From an uncultured beta proteobacterium (GTDB lineage Bacteria; Pseudomonadota; Gammaproteobacteria; Burkholderiales; Burkholderiaceae_E), in the NCBI GenBank assembly GCA_903934295.1, contig CAIZNI010000071.1, positions 62,001 to 126,000 of the forward strand: DNA of 64,000 bases, in the 5' to 3' direction. The notes beneath the pieces are model-generated. The model was not told where the DNA came from. It saw only the letters and a list, made by a program, of their open reading frames with translations, and searched no databases. The translations under genes and the position numbers were made by a program. How positions within the stretch are numbered: the first letter of the stretch is position 1; each line of letters begins with the position of its first letter. This document shows positions 8,719 to 17,768 of this stretch, one piece after another.

Positions 8719-9129
8719 ATGCCACTGGGCGTCCTGCAGCACTACACGATCGAGCCCGCCGACCTGGAGCGGACCCGCGACTTCTATTGCGAGGTGCTGG
8801 GACTGGAAGTGGGTGAGCGCCCGCCGCTGGGGTTCCCGGGCTACTGGCTGTATTCGGGTGGGGTGGCCACGGTGCACTTGCTGGGGCCGCGCAAGCCGCG
8901 CGAGGGCATCGTGGTGCGTGGCACCGAAAAGCACTTTGCCGACACTGGCCGTTTCGATCACATCGCGTTCGCCGCGACCGACCTGCCCGCGGTGCGCGAG
9001 CGCCTGCAGTCGCGTCAGGTGGCGTTTCGTGAGCAGGTGATCCCGCGCAGCGGCGCGGCGCAGATCTTCCTGTTCGATCCGGACGGGGTGGGGGTCGAAT
9101 TGAACTTCCCGCCCCCCGAGTCCGCCTGA
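8719..9129 (+). CDS. VOC-superfamily (glyoxalase/dioxygenase-fold) protein
   Basis: 136 residues with two beta-alpha-beta-beta-beta modules. The candidate metal ligands of this fold are visible: His8 (LQHYTIEP), a second His in FDHIAFA, and Glu in GVGVELNF near the C-terminus. The family includes extradiol dioxygenases, glyoxalases and epimerases. Its position after a hydroxylase-like flavoenzyme fits ring cleavage or isomerisation. GAGGAG lies about 8 bp upstream of the ATG. The reaction is not assignable from sequence alone. Confidence 0.8.
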   Translation: MPLGVLQHYTIEPADLERTRDFYCEVLGLEVGERPPLGFPGYWLYSGGVATVHLLGPRKPREGIVVRGTEKHFADTGRFDHIAFAATDLPAVRERLQSRQVAFREQVIPRSGAAQIFLFDPDGVGVELNFPPPESA

Positions 9130-9151
9130 GCGCGGGGGCGCCGGGTCCGCG

Positions 9152-11035
9152 ATGCTGCTGTCCATCGAGATCGACTCGATCGAGCCGCTGGCCGACGGGG
9201 TGGCGTTCGGCCAGACCGGCGCCTGGGAGCGCCTGAGCGGCACTGCGTGCGGCGAGGTCGACCCGGCGCATCCGGCCAACCGCGGCATCGCGCTGCTCGA
9301 CGAGGCGCCGCGCAATGCCCGGGGCTGCGTCGACTACCGCACCGCCATCTACCTGATGCGCCCGGCCGATCCGGCCCGTGGCACGGGTCGGCTGCTCTAC
9401 GAGGTCAACAACCGCGGCCGCAAGCTGCTGTTCAGCAATCTGGCCGACGGCCCCGCGGGGGTGAACGATCCGCGCACGACGGCGGACCTGGGCAACGCGT
9501 TTCCCCTGCACCTGGGCCACACGCTGGTCTGGTCGGGCTGGGACCCGGGGGCGCCGCGCGCCAAAGGCGGCCTGGCGCTGGACGCGCCGATCGCCACCCG
9601 CGCCGGCCACCCGATCACGCAGCGGGTGCGTGACGAGTTCGTCTCCGAGACCCGCAGCGGCGTGCTCGAGTCGTTCTCGCTGTCGCACGAGGCGGCCAGT
9701 CTGGAACAGTCGCGGGCGCGGCTGACGGTGCGGGCCCGCCAGGCCGACGAACCGCGTGTCCTGGCGCCGCACGAGTGGGCGTTCGTCGATTCGCGCACGA
9801 TTCGCCTGTGCGCACCGATGACCCCGCAGCCGGGCTGGCTCCATGAGTTCCACTACGAGGCCACCGGTCCGCGCGTGCAGGGGCTGGGGTTTGCCGCGAC
9901 CCGCGATGTGGTGAGTTACCTGCGCCACGATCCGGCGGCGCTGGCGTTGACCGGGCGGGCGATGACCCACGCGATGGCGATCGGCATTTCGCAGGCCGGC
10001 CGCTATCTGCGCGACCACATCGGCCAGGGTTTCAATCGCGACGAGCAGGGGCGGCGCGTGTTCGACGGGGTGCTCAGCCACACCGCCGGCGCGGGCCGCG
10101 TGTTTCTCAATGCCCCGTTCGCGCAGCCCGGGCGCACCCGCACCCAGCACGAGGATCACGGGTTTCCCGAGAACGAGTTCCCGTTCTCGACTGCCTGGCT
10201 CGCCGATCCGCTCACCGGTCGCGAGGGGTCGCTGCTGCGCGGCGATGCGACCGATCCGCTGCTGATGGAGACCAACACTTCGACGGAGTACTGGCAGAAG
10301 GGCGCCTCGCTCCTGCACACCGATCCGGCGGGCCGGCGCGATGTGGCGCTGCCGGCGAACTCGCGCGTCTACCTGATCGCCGGCACCCAGCACGGCGCGC
10401 GGGTGGGCACGTCCGCGCAGCCCGGGCCGGCGGTCAATCCGCGCAATCCGCACAACCCGATGCCGGTGCTGCGGGCTTTGCTGGTGGCGCTCGATGAGTG
10501 GGTCACCACCGGGCGTCCGCCCCCGGACAGCCGCGTGCCCACGCTCGCCGACGACACGCTGGTGGAGGCCGACCAGACCGGTTTCCCCGAACTGGCCGGT
10601 GTTGCCCAGGTGCGCTTCACCAACCGTGTCACCCCGCCGGGCGACTGGGTGGATCCGATCCCGGCGCAGCAGGCCTACGGCACGCTGGTGTGCCAGGTCG
10701 ATGCCGATGGCAATGAAGTCGCCGGCATCCGGCTGCCCGATGTCGCGGTGCCGCTGGCCACCTTCACCGGGTGGAACGTCTATCGGCCGCCCTTTCCCGC
10801 CGGCGAGATCGCCGATCGCGATGGCAGCTGCCTGCCGCTCGCGCCCGACGCGGCGACCCGGCTCGCGGCCGCGGATCCGCGGCCCTCGATCGCCGAGCGC
10901 TATGCCGGCCGGGCCGACTATGTCGCCCGCGTGCAGGCGGTGGTCGACGAACGGGTCCGCGAGCGGCTGCTGCTCGCCCAGGATGCGCAGGCGCTGGTCG
11001 AGCGCGCCCGCCAGGAGGCGCGCGTTGCGCCCTGA
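9152..11035 (+). CDS. Abhydrolase_10-type alpha/beta-hydrolase domain protein
   Basis: 627 residues, the usual size of a poorly characterised hydrolase family (alpha/beta hydrolase domain, Pfam Abhydrolase_10). The likely nucleophile is Ser in AIGISQAGRYLRDH, and the conserved YEVNNRGRK block is near residues 90-98. No signal peptide is evident. It follows the VOC gene by 22 bp. Members often sit in catabolic clusters and are presumed to hydrolyse esters, lactones or amides. The substrate is unknown. Confidence 0.82.
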   Translation: MLLSIEIDSIEPLADGVAFGQTGAWERLSGTACGEVDPAHPANRGIALLDEAPRNARGCVDYRTAIYLMRPADPARGTGRLLYEVNNRGRKLLFSNLADGPAGVNDPRTTADLGNAFPLHLGHTLVWSGWDPGAPRAKGGLALDAPIATRAGHPITQRVRDEFVSETRSGVLESFSLSHEAASLEQSRARLTVRARQADEPRVLAPHEWAFVDSRTIRLCAPMTPQPGWLHEFHYEATGPRVQGLGFAATRDVVSYLRHDPAALALTGRAMTHAMAIGISQAGRYLRDHIGQGFNRDEQGRRVFDGVLSHTAGAGRVFLNAPFAQPGRTRTQHEDHGFPENEFPFSTAWLADPLTGREGSLLRGDATDPLLMETNTSTEYWQKGASLLHTDPAGRRDVALPANSRVYLIAGTQHGARVGTSAQPGPAVNPRNPHNPMPVLRALLVALDEWVTTGRPPPDSRVPTLADDTLVEADQTGFPELAGVAQVRFTNRVTPPGDWVDPIPAQQAYGTLVCQVDADGNEVAGIRLPDVAVPLATFTGWNVYRPPFPAGEIADRDGSCLPLAPDAATRLAAADPRPSIAERYAGRADYVARVQAVVDERVRERLLLAQDAQALVERARQEARVAP

Positions 11036-11068
11036 CGAGCCGGTGCCCGACGCTTGCGGGGTGGCGCC

Positions 11069-11473
11069 ATGAGCCGGTCGGCGCGTCTGTTCCTCGTGCT
11101 GGGCGCGCTCATCGCGGCGCTGGGCGTGATCCTGTCGGCGTATGTCGCCCACGCGCCCGGCCTGAACGGTGGCGGCATGGTCCAGACGGCGCTGGCGCAG
11201 CAGCAGTTCCACGCGCTGGGCCTGCTGGTCGTGGGGCTGGGTCTGGATCGGCTGGGCCGCTCGCGCTGGCTGATCGCGTCGGGCTGGCTGATGGTGCTCG
11301 GGGTGGTCCTCTTCAGCCTGAACATCCTGGCCCGCGCGCTGTTCGGATTTGACGCCTTGCGCGCGCTGGTGCCCTGGGGTGGTACCGCTTTCATACTGGG
11401 CTGGCTCGCGATGGCGGCCGGCGTGCTGTCGGCCAGGCACGACCTGGCCCCCTCTCGAGGAAGCGACCGATGA
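11069..11473 (+). CDS. DUF423 small membrane protein
   Basis: 134 residues with four hydrophobic segments. QQQFHALGLLVVGLG and LVPWGGTAFILGWL match the DUF423 (YgdD-like) pattern. The function is unknown in general. ATG 11069 is preferred over an in-frame TTG at 11054. The stop overlaps the Rieske oxygenase start (ATGA), so expression is tied to the catabolic operon, an unusual place for this normally solitary gene. Confidence 0.85.
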   Translation: MSRSARLFLVLGALIAALGVILSAYVAHAPGLNGGGMVQTALAQQQFHALGLLVVGLGLDRLGRSRWLIASGWLMVLGVVLFSLNILARALFGFDALRALVPWGGTAFILGWLAMAAGVLSARHDLAPSRGSDR

Positions 11474-12693
11474 CCGTCAACAGTGCCAACCGGATCCCCG
11501 ATCCCGCGGCAGCCGACCTGCCGCTGAACCCGCCCCTGCACCGGCTGTTCGCCCGCCTGCTGGCCGAACAGGGCGCGCCCGAGGGCGCCGACTGGGATCC
11601 GCGCGAGGGGTCGGTCGACGCCTCGGTCTACCGCGATCCGGCGTTTCATCAGCGCGAGCTCGACGCCATCTTCCGGCGCATGCCGCTGTGCCTGGGACAC
11701 GCGGACCAACTGCGCGAGCCGGGCAGCCTGATCGCGCGCGAACTGTTCGGGTTGCCGCTGCTGATCGTGCGCGACCGTCAGGGCGAGATCCATGTCCTGC
11801 TCAATGTCTGCCGCCACCGCGGCGCGCGGCTGGTCGCCGAGCAGGAGTCGGTGTGCCGCAAGGCGAGCCTGTCGTGCCCGTATCACGCCTGGAACTACGA
11901 TCTCGACGGACGCCTGCGCGGCGTGCCCGGCGCCGAAGGCTTCCCGACCCTGGACAAGGACGGACACGGGCTGCGCCGGCTGCCCGCGCAGGTGCGGCAC
12001 GGCCTGATCTGGGCGATCATGGATCCGCAGGGCAGCGACATCGATGTGGCGGGTTTTCTGGGCGGCATCGACGATGACCTGGCGGTGCTGGGCCTGGGGT
12101 CGCACCGGTTCTTCAGCCAGCATTCGCGCCGCGGCGCGGCCAACTGGAAGCTGATGATGGATGCCTTCCAGGAGGTCTATCACATCCGCCGGCTGCACTC
12201 GTCGACCATCTCGCCCTTCTTCCCCGATCCGCGCGCCACCGGCGAAGGCGAGGGGCTGCACACCCGCATCCTGGTGGCCCGCGACCGTCTGCCGGAAGCG
12301 GCGGCGCTGTCGCCCGCGCAGTGGGATGTGCGCCAGCACGCCACGCTCACCCATGCCATCTTCCCCAACAGCCTGCTCATCTATCACCCCGACGCCACCA
12401 GTCACATGGCGATGTTCCCGATCGGACCCGACCAGATGCAGTTCGTGCACACCCTGTTCACGCCGCACGAGCCGCGCAACGACAAGGAACGCGCCCACTG
12501 GGCGCGCACCTTCAAGCTGATCGACGAAGGGGTGTTCGGGTCGGAGGACCTGTTCATTTCCGAGCAGATCCAGCTCGGGCTGGCCAGCGGCGCCAATGCG
12601 CGATTCACCCTGGGCCGCTTCGAGCAGCACCTGCGACGCTTCCATGAAAACGTGCGGACGGTGATCGATCGGGCCGAGGGGGCGGCGGCATGA
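11470..12693 (+). CDS. Rieske non-heme iron oxygenase, alpha subunit
   Basis: 407 residues. The N-terminal Rieske domain binds a 2Fe-2S cluster through CRHRG and CPYHAW (about residues 114-141). The catalytic domain has the facial-triad pattern in DAFQEVYHIRRLH. Such enzymes hydroxylate or demethylate aromatic and other substrates using electrons from a reductase. No reductase, ferredoxin or beta subunit is encoded nearby. It is coupled by ATGA overlaps to both neighbours. A second Rieske oxygenase is at 56119-57273. Confidence 0.92.
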   Translation: MTVNSANRIPDPAAADLPLNPPLHRLFARLLAEQGAPEGADWDPREGSVDASVYRDPAFHQRELDAIFRRMPLCLGHADQLREPGSLIARELFGLPLLIVRDRQGEIHVLLNVCRHRGARLVAEQESVCRKASLSCPYHAWNYDLDGRLRGVPGAEGFPTLDKDGHGLRRLPAQVRHGLIWAIMDPQGSDIDVAGFLGGIDDDLAVLGLGSHRFFSQHSRRGAANWKLMMDAFQEVYHIRRLHSSTISPFFPDPRATGEGEGLHTRILVARDRLPEAAALSPAQWDVRQHATLTHAIFPNSLLIYHPDATSHMAMFPIGPDQMQFVHTLFTPHEPRNDKERAHWARTFKLIDEGVFGSEDLFISEQIQLGLASGANARFTLGRFEQHLRRFHENVRTVIDRAEGAAA

Positions 12694-13751
12694 GCGCCGA
12701 GCGCGAATCGGCTGGCATCGGCGCCGAGCGCGAATCGGCTGGCATCGGCGCGGAGCGCGATGGCCCGTGCCCCGCCGGCTGCGAAGCCACCGTCGAGCTG
12801 CGCGATTTCCGTTTCGAGTCCGGTGAGGTCCTCGACCGATTGCGCATCGGCTACATCCAGTACGGGCGCCTGAACGCCGCCCGCGACAATCTGATCATGG
12901 TGCTGCCCGGCACCAGCAACACCCGCCTGAGCGTCGAGGGCTACATCGGACCCGGCCGGGCGTTCGACACCGACCGGTACTGCGTGGTCAGTTCCGATTC
13001 GATCGGTGCCGGCCTGTCCAGCCAGCCGGGCGATGGTCTGGGCAGCGCCTTCCCGCGCTATGGCATCCGCGACATGGCCCGCGCGGCGCAGGCGATGGCC
13101 AGCCGCGGTCTGGGCCTGGGCGACACGCCGGTGGCGGCGGTGGCCGGCGCGTCGATGGGCGCCTTTCAGGCGCTCGAATGGGCGATCCACCACCCCCACA
13201 CCTTGCGCGCGGCGGTGCTGCAGGTGCCGGCGGCGCGGGTCGGACAGGTGTTTCGCCAGGCCACCCGCCGCATGCGCGAGATGATCGAGCTCGATCCGCG
13301 GTGGTGCGGCGGTGCGTACCGGGAATCGCCGCTGGACGGGCTGCGGCTGGCCGGTCGCCACTACTACGCCTGGACCGTGACGGACGAATTCCTGGAGTCG
13401 GCGGGCGAGGCGGCCGAGCGCGACAGCCAGGCCACCGGCGAGCGCTTCGCGCAATGGGACGCGTGGAGCCTGATTCGCCGCTACGAGGCCTCGAGCGGCC
13501 ATGACGTGGCTGTGCCTTTCGGCGGGAACCTCTCGCAGGCGCTGGCGCAGGTCCGCGCGCGGGTGCTCTCGCTGCCCTGCACGCAGGACCGTCTGCTGGG
13601 CGTCGAGAGCGCCCGCCAGATCGCCGCCGGCGTGCGCGACGGGCGCTGCGCCGAGATCGATTCGGCGCGCGGTCACATGGCCTGGCGGGCGGTGCCCGGA
13701 TCGGCGGAAACCGACTTCGTCACGCGCCAGATCCGCGGCTTCCTGGGCTGA
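12690..13751 (+). CDS. MetX-like alpha/beta hydrolase (homoserine O-acyltransferase family)
   Basis: 353 residues. The nucleophile elbow is GASMGAFQALEW, the acid/His end is SARGHMAWR, and the fold matches the MetX/homoserine acetyltransferase branch. Its catabolic location, last gene of an eight-gene operon, suggests a different acyl transfer or hydrolysis substrate; this is inference. The N-terminus carries an odd tandem peptide, AERESAGIG twice plus a partial third copy, encoded by a 27-bp repeat. The start overlaps the Rieske stop (ATGA). Confidence 0.8.
   Translation: MSAERESAGIGAERESAGIGAERDGPCPAGCEATVELRDFRFESGEVLDRLRIGYIQYGRLNAARDNLIMVLPGTSNTRLSVEGYIGPGRAFDTDRYCVVSSDSIGAGLSSQPGDGLGSAFPRYGIRDMARAAQAMASRGLGLGDTPVAAVAGASMGAFQALEWAIHHPHTLRAAVLQVPAARVGQVFRQATRRMREMIELDPRWCGGAYRESPLDGLRLAGRHYYAWTVTDEFLESAGEAAERDSQATGERFAQWDAWSLIRRYEASSGHDVAVPFGGNLSQALAQVRARVLSLPCTQDRLLGVESARQIAAGVRDGRCAEIDSARGHMAWRAVPGSAETDFVTRQIRGFLG
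12696..12764 (+). repeat. 27-bp in-frame tandem repeat at the 5' end of the MetX-like gene
   Basis: Two identical 27-bp units (12696-12722 and 12723-12749) are followed by a degenerate partial unit (12750-12764). They encode AERESAGIG, AERESAGIG and AERDG directly after the initiator Met-Ser. Confidence 0.95.
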
Positions 13752-13764
13752 GCGCGCGTCCCGC

Positions 13765-14598
13765 TCAGTAGGTGTGCACGCCCTCGACCGGGAACGAGCC
13801 GTCCTTCACCGCCGTCACGTAGGCCGCCAGGGCGTCTGCCAGGCCGGCCTGGCCCTGCATGAAGTTGCGCACGAACTTCGGTACGTGGCCGGGGTTGGCG
13901 CCGATGGCATCGTGCAGCACCAGGACCTGCCCGCTGGTGTGGATGCCCGCGCCGATGCCGATGGTGGGAATGCGCAGGCTCTCGGTGACCTCGCGCGCGA
14001 GCGCCGAGGGCGTCATTTCGAGCACCAGCAGGGTGGCGCCTGCCTCCTGCAGGGCCAGCGCGTCGGCGCGCAATTGCGCGGCCCGCGCTTCGTCGCGCCC
14101 CTGCACGCGATAGCCGCCGAGCGCGTGCACCGTCTGGGGCGTGAGGCCGATGTGTCCGCACACCGGGATGCCGCGTTCGCACAGCGCCCGCACCAGCGGC
14201 ACCGTCCAGCCGCCGCCTTCGAGCTTGACCATGCGCGCGCCGGCTCGCATCAGCGCGGTGGCGCTGGCCACCGCCTGCGCCACCGACTCGTGGTAGCTGC
14301 CGAAGGGCAGGTCGCCCACCACCCAGGCGCTGCGCGCGCCGCGGGCCACGCAGCCCGTGTGGTAAGCCATCTGCTCGATCGTGACCGGCAGCGTGCTGTC
14401 GTGCCCCTGCACCACCATGCCCAGCGAGTCGCCAACCAGGATCACGTCGATGCCGGCGGCATCGAGCAGGCCGGCGAAGCTGCTGTCGTAGGCGGTCATC
14501 ATCGCGATGCGTTCGCCGCGCTCGCGCATGGCCTGCAGCTGGATGAGGGTGACCGGCTTGCGGCTGCCGCCGGTGGGTGGAGAAGGATGGGCGCTCAT
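13765..14598 (-). CDS. panB: 3-methyl-2-oxobutanoate hydroxymethyltransferase
   Basis: 277 residues. It transfers a hydroxymethyl group from methylene-tetrahydrofolate to 2-oxoisovalerate, the first step of pantothenate synthesis, in the cytoplasm. Conserved PanB blocks are all present: [40 protein letters not shown], and HDAIG before the C-terminal PKFVRNF. ATG 14598 is preferred to an in-frame TTG at 14607. panC is not adjacent, so it stands alone. Confidence 0.97.
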   Translation of the reverse strand: MSAHPSPPTGGSRKPVTLIQLQAMRERGERIAMMTAYDSSFAGLLDAAGIDVILVGDSLGMVVQGHDSTLPVTIEQMAYHTGCVARGARSAWVVGDLPFGSYHESVAQAVASATALMRAGARMVKLEGGGWTVPLVRALCERGIPVCGHIGLTPQTVHALGGYRVQGRDEARAAQLRADALALQEAGATLLVLEMTPSALAREVTESLRIPTIGIGAGIHTSGQVLVLHDAIGANPGHVPKFVRNFMQGQAGLADALAAYVTAVKDGSFPVEGVHTY

Positions 14599-14786
14599 GG
14601 TGGCCAATAGGAATTGTGCGTTGCAATAACCGGCCGATACTACCCGGCTTGGCTGCGGACAGGAATCTCAGACGCCCTCACCGAGGTCCGGTACCGCTCG
14701 GGGGCTTTCATCGAATTGTCATTTATGTATCCAACCATCGTTGAACGCGCCGGATGCGGGCGCGTGCCGCACCCGCAGGTCTCCCG

Positions 14787-15890
14787 ATGCCCATCGCCGC
14801 GCCGAGCCGCCCGTTTCCTTCCCGTTTTCGCGGTCAGCGCCGGCTGCTCGCGATGCTGGGCATGGTGCTGCTGGCCGCCTGTGGCGGCGGTGGCGGTGGG
14901 GGCGGCAGCCCGGGAACCGCGACGAGCAACACCGGCACCACCGGAACGGCGCCCGCCGGTGGCACGCCCGCTCCCGTGGTGCTTCCGGCCCCGGTGCTCA
15001 GCTTCAGCGACACCGGTGTGAGCGTCTCCGACGGTCTCACCTTCAACGGCAAATGGTCTGTCTCGTCGCTGCTCGACGGGCTGGGCTGGGAGTACTCGCT
15101 CGACAGGGGTCGCACCTGGATCCGCGGCGAGGGCGAGGGCTTCGAGGTCGCCGGCGACGGCCGAAAGACCATCTGGGCGCGGTCGTTCGACGCGTTCGGC
15201 AACACCTCGGCGATCGTGATGACCGCCTGCACGCTGGACACCACCGCGCCGATGGCGCCGCAGGTCGGTACCGCGAGCGCGGCGATGCTGCCGACCCTGC
15301 GCATCGAAGGGCTCGAGGCGATGGCCACCTGGGAGTACTCGGTCGACGAGCAGCTGACCTGGAATCCCGGTCGGGGCACCACGCTTGCGTTCGCGGGCAA
15401 CGCGGTGCGCCGGGTCTGGACGCGCCAGCGCGATGCCGCGGGCAACCCGTCGCCCGCGGTGGCCACGGTCATCGACGACCCCGCGGCGGGCGGATGGCTC
15501 GAGGCCGCCGGCATGGCGATGATGCCCAGCGCGCTGCCGCTCTGGAGCGGCACGCTGGTGCTGCACGGCGAGGTCTCCCGGCCGGACACCGATTTCGTGC
15601 GATTCGAGGTGCCCGCGGGCCAGCGGCTGCGGGCGCTGCGGCTGGTGCACTATGCCTCGCCCGATCTCGTCGCCTTCTACGCCCTGCAGCGCGGCCCGGT
15701 CTTCGATGCGGGCACCGATGTGCAGCGCATGATCGCCTGGAAGCACCTGGGCCCGAGCGATCGCTCGGTCAACCTGCTCGAGGCGGTCGACGCGCAAGCG
15801 CTCGGCGCCGGCTTTTTCGTGCTCTGGGTCAATCAGACCGGCATCGACCTCACGAAATACGCGATCGAGATCGAGATCGGCGTGCCGTGA
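14787..15890 (+). CDS. Putative lipoprotein with Ig-like repeats
   Basis: About 367 residues from ATG 14787; a later start at MLGMVLLAACG would also work. The lipobox LAAC is followed by a glycine run and a Thr/Gly/Pro-rich linker, as in surface-anchored lipoproteins. Two related beta-rich modules follow (WEYSLDRGRTW and WEYSVDEQLTW), resembling Ig-like extracellular repeats. The C-terminal third is a further beta-rich domain. No enzyme motif is seen. Probably an outer-membrane or periplasmic structural or binding protein. Confidence 0.75.
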   Translation: MPIAAPSRPFPSRFRGQRRLLAMLGMVLLAACGGGGGGGGSPGTATSNTGTTGTAPAGGTPAPVVLPAPVLSFSDTGVSVSDGLTFNGKWSVSSLLDGLGWEYSLDRGRTWIRGEGEGFEVAGDGRKTIWARSFDAFGNTSAIVMTACTLDTTAPMAPQVGTASAAMLPTLRIEGLEAMATWEYSVDEQLTWNPGRGTTLAFAGNAVRRVWTRQRDAAGNPSPAVATVIDDPAAGGWLEAAGMAMMPSALPLWSGTLVLHGEVSRPDTDFVRFEVPAGQRLRALRLVHYASPDLVAFYALQRGPVFDAGTDVQRMIAWKHLGPSDRSVNLLEAVDAQALGAGFFVLWVNQTGIDLTKYAIEIEIGVP

Positions 15891-16086
15891 GGGCGGGGCT
15901 TTCTGCGTGCGGACCGGTCGACGCCCGTTGAATTCGGTCGACTGGCGCACGGGACTCCGGCGCCGGCCATGCCGCCGGGGCAACGAACGGAATCTTCAGT
16001 TCCTCGGCCGCTCGCGGCAGCTGGATGAAGTGGGCCACATCGTCCTCGCCGGGGTGGCCGCCGGTCAAGCGATCGGCGGGCCGATC

Positions 16087-17529
16087 TCAATGCGCAGGGG
16101 GCGCTCCGGGCGGCAGTTGCAGTGCCGCGGCCGCCGAGAGGGCGAGCGCGCCGGCCATGCAGGCGAACACCATCGAGAAGCCGGTCACCAGCGACGCGCT
16201 GGCCGCGCCGGCCTGGCGCACCAGCAGCGCCGCCGAGCCGCTGCCGTCGGTGCCCAGCGCCGAGAACAGCACCGAGGTCAGGATCGCCAGGCCCATCGCG
16301 CTGCCCAGCGAGCGCGCCAGGCCCAGGAAGGCGGTGGCCGCGCCGATGCGGGTGGGCGCCACCGCGACCTGGACGGCGACGATGCCGGGCGGCAGCGAAA
16401 TGCCGATGCCCAGTCCGAGCCCCAGCATCGCCAGTCCGACCGGGATCGGCGACTCGAACGACAGCAGCGCCAGCGCGCCGGCGCAGGTCGCGCCGAGCAG
16501 CGCGCCGGCCACCATGTTGCGGCGAAAGCGCATTCCGCGCGGCATCATCCGGCCGCTGAAGAAGGCCCCGCACGGCACTGCCAGCGCATGCATCAGCATC
16601 TTCAGCGCCACCTGGTCGGGCGTGTCGTGGGCGATGGTCTGGAGCGCCAGCGGCAGCATCACCGCGCCGCCGATCAGCGCGAAGAAGGCCAGCGCCGAGG
16701 CGAGGCTGCCCCACAGCACGCGCGGGTTGGTCAGCAGGTCGGGCGCCATCACCGGACCGGCCACCCGGAACTGGCGGCGCAGAAAGACGATCAGCGCCAG
16801 CGCGGCGCCGGCGAACAGCGCGAGACTCGCCGGCTCGGCGAGCCGCGCGCCCTGCCCGATGCGCGTCAGCGCGATCAGCAGGCCGGTCAGTCCGACGGCG
16901 AGGATCAGCACGCTGGGGTAATCGAGCGCGTGCACCCGGGTCGGGCGCGGCAGCCCGCCCAGGATGCGCCGGGTGAGTACCAGCGCAATCAGCGCCAGCG
17001 GCAGGCTGACCGCGAACACCGAGCGCCAGCCGAACCAGGCGGTCAGGTAGCCGCCGGTGATCGGGCCGGTGAGGGCGGCCAGCGCATAGGTCCCCGAGAG
17101 CCAGGCCTGGTAGCGGCCGCGCTCCACCGGGGGCACCACATCGCCGATCGTCGATTGCGCGAGCACCACCAGCCCGCCGCCGCCCAGCCCCTGAAATACC
17201 CGCAGCACCAGCAGCTGGGTCATCGACTGCGCGAACAGGCAGCCGATGCACGACAGCATGTAGACGATGATCGCGATCGTCATCATGCGCTGGCGCCCGT
17301 GGATGTCCGACAGGCTGCCGTAGACCGGCGTGGCCACGGTGGCGGCCACCGTGTAGCCCGCCACCACCCACGCGATCAGGCTGGCGCCGCCCAGGTCGCG
17401 CGCGATCGACAGCAGCGCGACCGAGACCAGCGTGGAGTCGAGCGCCGCGACGAAGATGCCGACCTGCAGACCGCTCACCACCTTGCGCTGCTCGGCGGGC
17501 GGCAGCACGCTGGCGCCGACGGCGGTCAT
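16087..17529 (-). CDS. MFS transporter, DHA2 (EmrB/QacA-like) drug:H+ antiporter
   Basis: 480 residues from ATG 17529 with about 14 hydrophobic segments. The motifs are ALDSTLVSVAL in helix 1, the loop motif GSLSDIHGRQRMM, and the LALSGTYALAALTGPITGG-like motif C region, all typical of the 14-helix drug exporter branch. The frame is open upstream to 17742, but that extension has no recognisable sequence. Likely exports toxic compounds. No membrane-fusion partner or regulator is adjacent. Confidence 0.9.
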   Translation of the reverse strand: MTAVGASVLPPAEQRKVVSGLQVGIFVAALDSTLVSVALLSIARDLGGASLIAWVVAGYTVAATVATPVYGSLSDIHGRQRMMTIAIIVYMLSCIGCLFAQSMTQLLVLRVFQGLGGGGLVVLAQSTIGDVVPPVERGRYQAWLSGTYALAALTGPITGGYLTAWFGWRSVFAVSLPLALIALVLTRRILGGLPRPTRVHALDYPSVLILAVGLTGLLIALTRIGQGARLAEPASLALFAGAALALIVFLRRQFRVAGPVMAPDLLTNPRVLWGSLASALAFFALIGGAVMLPLALQTIAHDTPDQVALKMLMHALAVPCGAFFSGRMMPRGMRFRRNMVAGALLGATCAGALALLSFESPIPVGLAMLGLGLGIGISLPPGIVAVQVAVAPTRIGAATAFLGLARSLGSAMGLAILTSVLFSALGTDGSGSAALLVRQAGAASASLVTGFSMVFACMAGALALSAAAALQLPPGAPPAH

Positions 17530-17768
17530 CGACGGCGTGACGCCGCCGCGCCGGTGGGCGTGGCCGGGCGGCGGGCGGTGACGAAACGGGGCTGCGGCCG
17601 GTGCAAGAGGTCTGCCTGCGGAAATCGATCCAGGGCCGGCCAGAGCCGGAACCTCGGCAGTTTCCCATGCAGGCCGAGTCCCGATCGCGTGTCCGGTTCC
17701 GATCGATGAGAGGGCCGAAGGCCATGGGATACTGCGGCGCATCCCCGCTTTCGCTCACCCGGTCGATC

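Noticed and set aside
12690-13751. Genuine homoserine O-acetyltransferase (metX)
   Set aside because: Fold and motifs are MetX-like, but it lacks a metW neighbour and is the last gene of a catabolic operon; only a family-level call is justified.
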